This document shows, piece after piece, positions 14,127 to 19,076 of a stretch of DNA of 19,076 bases; position 1 is the stretch's first letter, and each line of letters starts with the position of its first letter. Under the pieces are notes generated by a model that ran no database searches, had not been told where the DNA came from, and saw nothing but the letters and a program-made list of their open reading frames with translations. Where the stretch lies: contig CAMNDS010000004.1 of the NCBI GenBank assembly GCA_946535695.1, forward strand, positions 1 to 19,076. The letters are read 5' to 3'. The stretch comes from an uncultured Clostridia bacterium (lineage in GTDB: Bacteria > Bacillota > Clostridia > Oscillospirales > Acutalibacteraceae). A program made the position numbers and the translations under genes.

Positions 14127-14894
14127 TTATTCTAAGCGTCCGGTAACATAAGCGTCGATTCTTTTATCTTTGGGATTATTAAAAAAAGTCCAAGAATCAT
14201 CATATTCAACAAGCTCGCCTTTTAAAAAAAACGCCACAACGTCTGAAAGTCTTGCGGCCTGCTGCATATTATGCGTTACCAATACGACAGTATACTCTTT
14301 TTTCAAACGATATATCAAATCTTCGATCTTCAAAGTAGAAACCGGGTCTAGCGCCGAAGTAGGCTCGTCCATGAGTAAAATTTTCGGGAATACCGCAATT
14401 GCGCGCGCGATACATAAACGCTGCTGTTGGCCTCCCGAAAGACTTAATGCACTCGATTTTAATCTCGACGATAAATCGTCCCATAAATAAACTGATTTTA
14501 ATGCAAATTCGACGATATCATCTAACTCTGATCTTTTTTTTATGCCATGCGCTTTTGGACCATAAGTAATATTATCATATATACTCATTTCAAATAAATT
14601 TGGTCTCTGAAAAACCATCCCGACATCTCGCCTGAGTTTTGTAATATCGGTGTCGGGTGCATAAATATTTTTGTTGTCAATCAAAATTTCACCATTTATT
14701 CGGCAATCATACAAGTCATTCATGCGGTTTATACATCGCAAACAGGTAGATTTACCGCAACCTGAAGGTCCTATAAATGAAGTAACTTCGTTTTTTTTCA
14801 TAATTATATTAATTTTTCTCAAAGCCTGAAATTTTCCATAAAAAAGGTCTAAATTTTTTATTTCGATTCCGGCTGAAGTGTTGTGTTTATTCAT
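14127..14894 (-). CDS. pstB: Phosphate ABC transporter ATP-binding protein PstB
   Basis: This is the ATPase subunit of the high-affinity phosphate importer. The 255 residues carry Walker A GPSGCGKST (42-50), a Q-loop in MVFQRPNLF, PstB-typical CINRMNDL, signature LSGGQQQR (152-159), Walker B ILLMDEP (172-178) and the H-loop THNM near residue 208. All are intact, and length is typical. The permease genes pstC and pstA, the binding protein pstS and phoU are not adjacent in this window. It must work with subunits encoded elsewhere, or energise another permease. It starts 2 bases after ricT with no ribosome site of its own, so it depends on coupling to ricT translation. A related ATPase for another substrate is a less likely reading, given the close PstB match. 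Confidence 0.93.
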   Translation of the reverse strand: MNKHNTSAGIEIKNLDLFYGKFQALRKINIIMKKNEVTSFIGPSGCGKSTCLRCINRMNDLYDCRINGEILIDNKNIYAPDTDITKLRRDVGMVFQRPNLFEMSIYDNITYGPKAHGIKKRSELDDIVEFALKSVYLWDDLSSRLKSSALSLSGGQQQRLCIARAIAVFPKILLMDEPTSALDPVSTLKIEDLIYRLKKEYTVVLVTHNMQQAARLSDVVAFFLKGELVEYDDSWTFFNNPKDKRIDAYVTGRLE

Positions 14895-14896
14895 AA

Positions 14897-15697
14897 TTAA
14901 TATGATAGTTCTGAAACTTTAAAAAGTAAAGGCTCATCTGTTGATTCGTCTAGCATTTGTACCTTGACTTTACAAGATATAGCATCGACGCCGAGAACTA
15001 ATGCCAAACCGTTTGAAGTTTTTACAGTCTGCCCAATATTTGGTAAATTTTCAAGTGATTTTGAATACATTTTATCTTCGTATTCCAAACAGCACATAAG
15101 TCGGCCGCAAATTCCGCAAAATTTAGTACCGCCTACATATATATTTTGATTTGCAACTGATAAAGCGCTTATTTTTTTTGGAGAACTTAAAAAAGTTTTG
15201 CAGCAAATATCACGTCCACAAATTCCAACGCCACCAAAAAATTTTGCAACATCCCTAACGCTAACTTGCCTAAATTCAATCCAAACTTTTAAAATTTTAT
15301 AAAGCTGTCTAAGAATAATTTTAAAATCTACACGTTCGTCAGAAGAAAAATATATATATAATTTTTTCCTATCAAACGAATATTCGAGATCTAAAATCTT
15401 AAAATTAGTGATATTATTAACTTGTTTTTTTGAAATTTTCAATATTTCTTTCTCGTATTTTTCTAATTTTTTTATTTTATTTAAATCTTTGTCAGTAGCA
15501 ATTCTAAAATTTGCTTCACGTATATCAACAGTAACTTCAAAATTTTTTATTAATTCTATAGAAACAACTTTTCCAAAACCAATTTCATCAGAACAATTAA
15601 AAACTACAAATTTATTAAGAATATAATCGCCGGACTTAATTATAAATTTTGAAATTCTATTAAAAATTCTTGACTGAACAGACAGTATCTTAAGCAT
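14897..15697 (-). CDS. ricT: RicT/YaaT PSP1-domain protein, regulator of RNase Y processing
   Basis: In Bacillus, RicT (YaaT) joins RicA and RicF in an iron-sulfur Y-complex that steers RNase Y and affects sporulation and competence. This 266-residue protein has the PSP1 fold (about 40-190) and the two cysteine clusters of the family, GICGRDICCKTF (about 177-188) and FCGICGRLMCCLEY (about 212-225). The C-terminal part (about 230-266) is the usual small beta domain. AGGTGA lies just before the ATG. In many Firmicutes it is next to holB. Here it follows xseB by 22 bases and precedes pstB. No ricA or ricF is in the window. Function in this organism is assigned by family only, and it may act on RNA maturation rather than sporulation. 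Confidence 0.9.
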   Translation of the reverse strand: MLKILSVQSRIFNRISKFIIKSGDYILNKFVVFNCSDEIGFGKVVSIELIKNFEVTVDIREANFRIATDKDLNKIKKLEKYEKEILKISKKQVNNITNFKILDLEYSFDRKKLYIYFSSDERVDFKIILRQLYKILKVWIEFRQVSVRDVAKFFGGVGICGRDICCKTFLSSPKKISALSVANQNIYVGGTKFCGICGRLMCCLEYEDKMYSKSLENLPNIGQTVKTSNGLALVLGVDAISCKVKVQMLDESTDEPLLFKVSELSY

Positions 15698-15719
15698 TTT
15701 TCACCTAAAATTTTAATTT

Positions 15720-15899
15720 TTAATTTATATTAGTAATTTTTTGGTTAACTTCTGATAATAATTTTTCGCAAAAATTTATTAAATCATGAGCTTTTTTATA
15801 ATATTCTAAAGATTGTTCTAATTCAAGATTTTCGTTTTCTAATTTTGAGGCTAAATTTTCAAGTTCTGAAAAAGCTTCCTCAAAATTTTTTTTCTTCAT
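15720..15899 (-). CDS. xseB: Exodeoxyribonuclease VII small subunit
   Basis: This is a 59-residue protein, short but complete. It reads MKKKNFEEAFSELENLASKL, then a Glu-rich helix, SLEYYKKAHDLINFCEKLLS and a VNQKI end. The FEEA-ELE-LASKLE and SLEYY-KA-L-FCEKLL spacing is the XseB two-helix pattern. The subunit binds several copies per XseA and is needed for single-strand exonuclease activity. Its start codon lies inside the last codons of xseA, a 20-base overlap in a different frame, which indicates translational coupling and fixed stoichiometry. The ribosome site would be within the end of xseA (GGGAAT region). No oddities beyond slightly small size. Confidence 0.95.
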   Translation of the reverse strand: MKKKNFEEAFSELENLASKLENENLELEQSLEYYKKAHDLINFCEKLLSEVNQKITNIN

Positions 15900-17067
15900 T
15901 TTTATTCCCTATTTTTTGAATTTTATTTTTTATTTTTTTTATTTTAAGATTACAAATATTAAATTCAGCAATACCGTTTAAAAATATAATTTTTGCACGA
16001 TTATTTTCAGTTATATTATCTATATTTTTAACTATTTTATTATTAATTTTGATAATTACGAAGCCTTTTGTGAATATATTTTCCGGATTAAATATCTCGA
16101 TTTTATTTTTTAATAAATTAAAATCTGATATTTTTTTATTTATTAAATTAAAAAAATTAATATTTATTTTTTGTTTTAAAAACTTAATTTCAGAACTCAA
16201 ATTTAAAATTTTATTTTCTAGAATATTTTTGAATTTTTGTTTAAAATTATTAATAATTAAAAAAATATTTTCAATACTTTCCGAAGCAAGTTCCGCAGCA
16301 ACCGAAGGCGTCGATGCCCGGACGTCAGCAGCATAATCGCAAAGAGTATAATCAACGTCATGACCAACGGCAGAAATTACAGGAATTTTACAATTCGAAA
16401 TACGCCTCACGACTTTTTCGTTATTAAAAGCCCACAAATCTTCAAGACTGCCACCGCCGCGTGCTATTATTATAACATCTAATTCAGGAATTTTTTCAGT
16501 TAAATCTATTGCGTTTAAAATTTCTTGCACAGCTTCTGAGCCCTGTACTCTGACCGAAGCCAAAATAATTTCAGCAATCGGGAACCTGCGTTTCAAAACA
16601 CTTGAAATATCATGAATTACTGCGCCTGTTTTAGAAGTAATAACTCCAATTTTTCTCGGGAATTTTTTTAATTTTTTTTTGCGAGACTCGTCAAATAATC
16701 CTTCGGATTCTAATTTTTTATAAAGTTTTTTAAGCGATTCATTAATTTCGCCAAGCCCTGCCGGAGCTAAATAATAAATATAAATTTGATACTGCCCCAT
16801 AGGCTCATAACAAGAAATATTACCGTAAGCAAAGACTTTTATACCGTTTTCAAGATTAAAATTTATATTACTCGTATAATGCGAAAACATCATGCATTTA
16901 ATACTGCATTTTTCGTCTTTAAGAGAAAAATATAAATGCCCCGAGCTGTGCTTTTTAAAATTAGAAATTTCACCTATAGCATAAATATTTTGCAAAACTT
17001 CGTCGTTATCTAAAAGCATTTTTATATATGCATTAAGTTCAGTAATACTTGCAGCTTCTTGATTCAT
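15880..17067 (-). CDS. xseA: Exodeoxyribonuclease VII large subunit
   Basis: This is the catalytic subunit of exonuclease VII, which degrades single-stranded DNA from both ends to short oligonucleotides during repair. The 395-residue protein has the N-terminal OB fold (about 8-105; SNFKKHSSGHLYFSLKDE), then the catalytic domain with GVITSKTGAVIHD (about 142), ARGGGSLEDLWAFN (about 203-216) and AVGHDVDYTLCDYAADVRASTPSVAAE (about 233 onwards, key conserved His/Asp/Arg). A long, Lys- and Asn-rich helical C-terminus (about 265-395) provides the XseB-binding coiled coil. It is strongly AT-driven in composition. Start is 3 bases after the nusB stop. It overlaps xseB at its 3' end. Confidence 0.96.
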   Translation of the reverse strand: MNQEAASITELNAYIKMLLDNDEVLQNIYAIGEISNFKKHSSGHLYFSLKDEKCSIKCMMFSHYTSNINFNLENGIKVFAYGNISCYEPMGQYQIYIYYLAPAGLGEINESLKKLYKKLESEGLFDESRKKKLKKFPRKIGVITSKTGAVIHDISSVLKRRFPIAEIILASVRVQGSEAVQEILNAIDLTEKIPELDVIIIARGGGSLEDLWAFNNEKVVRRISNCKIPVISAVGHDVDYTLCDYAADVRASTPSVAAELASESIENIFLIINNFKQKFKNILENKILNLSSEIKFLKQKININFFNLINKKISDFNLLKNKIEIFNPENIFTKGFVIIKINNKIVKNIDNITENNRAKIIFLNGIAEFNICNLKIKKIKNKIQKIGNKNEEKKF

Positions 17068-17070
17068 ATT

Positions 17071-17466
17071 TTACTTCACAATAAAATTATTTTTATTATT
17101 AATATAATTTTTATAAGAATTCGAAACCGAAGTCAAAACAGCTTGAACATAATTGGCTTCTTCTTCGCTGCCAAAAATTTTGGCCATTTCAACTGCTTCG
17201 TTTATTACAATCGCCATCGGAATTTTTTCTTGAATTAATTCATAAATTCCCATTCGCATCGCAGACTTTGCAACACGCGAGATACGATCGAATTTCCAAT
17301 TGCGAATATTTTCTTTTATCAAATTATCTATAATTAAAATATTATTATTAACACCAGTAAAAATTTCTTTTGCGAACTCGCTCACAGAATTATCGCAATT
17401 ATTAATTCCAAAAGTACTTGAAAATAATAACTTAAAAGCTTCTTTTCGATCTTCCCGCCTGCTCAT
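17071..17466 (-). CDS. nusB: Transcription antitermination factor NusB
   Basis: NusB binds boxA RNA with S10 (NusE) and promotes rRNA antitermination. The 131-residue all-helical protein begins MSRREDRKEAFKLLFS, the typical NusB N-terminus. It contains NWKFDRISRVAKSAMRMGIYEL (about 56-77) and IPMAIVINEAVEMAKIFGSEEEANYVQAVL (about 81-110), both hallmark stretches. Only a Lys- and Asn-rich tail is extra. Its ATG follows the recJ stop with one base between, so it is translationally coupled to recJ. The nusB-xseA-xseB order is common in Firmicutes and supports all three calls. Confidence 0.96.
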   Translation of the reverse strand: MSRREDRKEAFKLLFSSTFGINNCDNSVSEFAKEIFTGVNNNILIIDNLIKENIRNWKFDRISRVAKSAMRMGIYELIQEKIPMAIVINEAVEMAKIFGSEEEANYVQAVLTSVSNSYKNYINNKNNFIVK

Positions 17467-17467
17467 A

Positions 17468-19075
17468 TTACTGCCCCGAAGCGCGCTTCAAAATTTTAGA
17501 TTCGTTTAAATTTGCTTTTTTACCGGAATTAATCGCAATTTTATAATTATCGCCGCGTTTTTTGATTTTAAAAATTTCAAGTTCGTCGAATACTTTTAAA
17601 ATAATCAATATTTTAGCAACCCGAATTTTCGGCTCATCGATATTTAAATAAATTTTTTCTATTCTAAAAGCAAACAAAGAATTTTCTTTTATAAACTTAA
17701 AAACTCTTGCAAAATCTTCTCTTGTAGGCATGCAATCTTTAGGCAGTGGATTTATTCCAGAAATAAAATCTTCAAATATTCTTTGTTCTTTTGCAAATTC
17801 CAAAGTATCAATTTTTGAAAATTTTACATCCACAACATGAATAACAGCGCTTTCAAAACCTGAAAAATAATTGCGCTTTATACGCATGGCAATATCTATA
17901 ATATCTCCCGTTTTAAACATAAACTCAGAAATTGATACTCCAAACATAGTACCATCAAATATTTTCTCACCAGATTTAAAACAAATTTTAATATGTTTTC
18001 CGCCACCAATAGAAAAAATTTTTACAAGTTCTACGCCCATTATACCAAAAATAGGTTCACTGTTTCCACTGCCAAACGGAGCCATAAGATAAATTTCATC
18101 AACAGTTTCAATTGAAATATTACATGGGTTAATAATATAATCAATTTTCAAATTGTAAAAAGGCATGTTTGACTTATTTGCGAGTTCCAAAAATTTTTTC
18201 TTAAAAGCTTCAAGATTTTTAAGTTTAAGATTTGCACCGGCAGCCAAAGTATGACCACCAAATTTTTCAATTAAATCTTTGCACTCCGCAAGACAATCAT
18301 GGATATCAAATCCTTCAATACTGCGTGCAGAACCCCGAGCTTCATTTTTTTTAATTGCAAACAAAAAACACGGCTTGCCAAACCTAGAGCAAATTACAGA
18401 TGCTGCAATCCCAACGACTCCATGGTTCCATTTTTTACTCCATGCAAAAATAATTCTTTCGTTGTCCAAATTATTTTTAAATATTTCATGTTCGACTTCT
18501 TCGAATATAGACCTACACAAACTTTTTCTATCATCATTCATTTTTAATGCAATTTGCAAAAAAGAACGCGCTTCATCCAAACTCGACGACAAAAGCAATT
18601 GGGCCGCCGTTTCAGCCGAGCCCATGCGACCGCAAGCATTTAATTTAGGGACTATTCCAAAAGAAACTTCATTACCGTTCATTTGATTACCAAACGCACT
18701 GCCTTCAAGCAAAACTCTTATACCAGGCCTTTTCGAAGACATAAAATACTTAAAAGCCTTGCTCACCATAAGCCTGTTCTCATCAACCAAAGAGACCATA
18801 TCTCCAATCGTACCAATAGCCAACAAATCGCCGTATTCTTTAATTAAATCTTCAGGAGAAGTATTATCTTTTTCAAGTTCCTGCAAAATTTTAAAAACAA
18901 CACCAACACCGGCAAAATCCTTAAACCCGTCATCATTCAAATACGGATTAACTATTGCTACTGCTGGAGGCAATTTTTCCGGAACTTTATGATGATCGGT
19001 AACTATAACATCAATTCCCAATTCTTTTGCATACAAAATTTCGTCATAAGCTGAAATACCATTATCAACTGTAAT
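17468..19075 (-). CDS. recJ: Single-stranded-DNA-specific 5'-3' exonuclease RecJ, 5' end outside window
   Basis: RecJ resects 5' ends in recombination repair and mismatch repair. The frame is open to the window edge. The first codons seen read ITVDNGISAYDEI, the DHH-family DNG motif, so the start lies beyond base 19076. Next come VIVTDHHK (DHH motif), GTIGDMVSLVDENR with a catalytic-type Asp, LNACGRMG, the GVVGI-RF-KP-FLF stretch, the GSARSIEGFDIHD stretch and FGGHTLAAG (DHHA1 domain). A C-terminal OB-fold domain and an additional basic tail (about 420-535 of the visible part) ending KRASGQ complete it. A TTG at 19036 could be mistaken for the start but lies inside the motif region. It leads the run recJ-nusB-xseA-xseB-ricT-pstB-gdhA. 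Confidence 0.95.
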   Translation of the reverse strand: MTVDNGISAYDEILYAKELGIDVIVTDHHKVPEKLPPAVAIVNPYLNDDGFKDFAGVGVVFKILQELEKDNTSPEDLIKEYGDLLAIGTIGDMVSLVDENRLMVSKAFKYFMSSKRPGIRVLLEGSAFGNQMNGNEVSFGIVPKLNACGRMGSAETAAQLLLSSSLDEARSFLQIALKMNDDRKSLCRSIFEEVEHEIFKNNLDNERIIFAWSKKWNHGVVGIAASVICSRFGKPCFLFAIKKNEARGSARSIEGFDIHDCLAECKDLIEKFGGHTLAAGANLKLKNLEAFKKKFLELANKSNMPFYNLKIDYIINPCNISIETVDEIYLMAPFGSGNSEPIFGIMGVELVKIFSIGGGKHIKICFKSGEKIFDGTMFGVSISEFMFKTGDIIDIAMRIKRNYFSGFESAVIHVVDVKFSKIDTLEFAKEQRIFEDFISGINPLPKDCMPTREDFARVFKFIKENSLFAFRIEKIYLNIDEPKIRVAKILIILKVFDELEIFKIKKRGDNYKIAINSGKKANLNESKILKRASGQ

Positions 19076-19076
19076 A

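Noticed and set aside
14170..14490. Plus-strand open frame opposite pstB
   Set aside because: It mirrors the fully conserved pstB frame and has no independent support.
19034..19036. TTG at 19036 as the recJ start
   Set aside because: Upstream codons in frame encode the conserved DNG motif, so the true start lies outside the window.

Overview
The window is AT-rich bacterial DNA whose core genes look like low-GC Firmicutes, most likely a clostridial lineage: PcrA helicase, a four-cysteine L32, Der, DnaJ, RicT, an orphan PstB, a hexameric-type glutamate dehydrogenase and a recJ-nusB-xseA-xseB run. Genes are tightly packed, strong Shine-Dalgarno sites and TTGACA promoters are visible, and no tRNA, rRNA or CRISPR array was seen. 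The left end carries proteins resembling eukaryotic ubiquitin-specific proteases. My inference is that the bacterium lives in or on a eukaryotic host, for example as an intracellular or gut symbiont. The host and species cannot be read from the sequence.

Bases 1-2850 (+ strand) hold a tandem array of three related genes. Copy 1 lacks its 5' end, which lies before the window. Copy 2 is intact. Copy 3 is a relic with a nonsense codon and no catalytic domain, cut off by a small IS5-type element. The copies share an almost identical leader, consisting of the ribosome site, a short N-terminus and one membrane segment, but their C-terminal domains have diverged strongly. Both surviving copies keep a Cys box near the start and a His box near the end of the C-terminal domain, in the arrangement of C19 (USP) peptidases. 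This array is the most unusual content of the window.

Bases 2856-5807 (- strand) encode two paralogous family 2 glycosyltransferases and a UPF0104/LPG-synthase-type membrane protein, probably a small surface-glycan or glycolipid set. A gene-free stretch of about 650 bases with GC-rich hairpins and GATAC repeats follows.

Bases 6468-11942 (+ strand) carry pcrA, then rpmF-der-dnaJ behind a TTGACA promoter, then a small membrane protein. A convergent intergenic region with several hairpins separates this block from a minus-strand gene for a small secreted Gly/Ala-rich protein with a near-consensus promoter.

Bases 12746-19076 (- strand) form a compact probable operon read as recJ, nusB, xseA, xseB, ricT, pstB, gdhA. 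Most gaps are 1-50 bases and xseA and xseB overlap. It combines DNA repair and exonuclease functions, transcription antitermination, RNA-processing control, a lone phosphate-transporter ATPase and ammonia assimilation. recJ runs off the right end.
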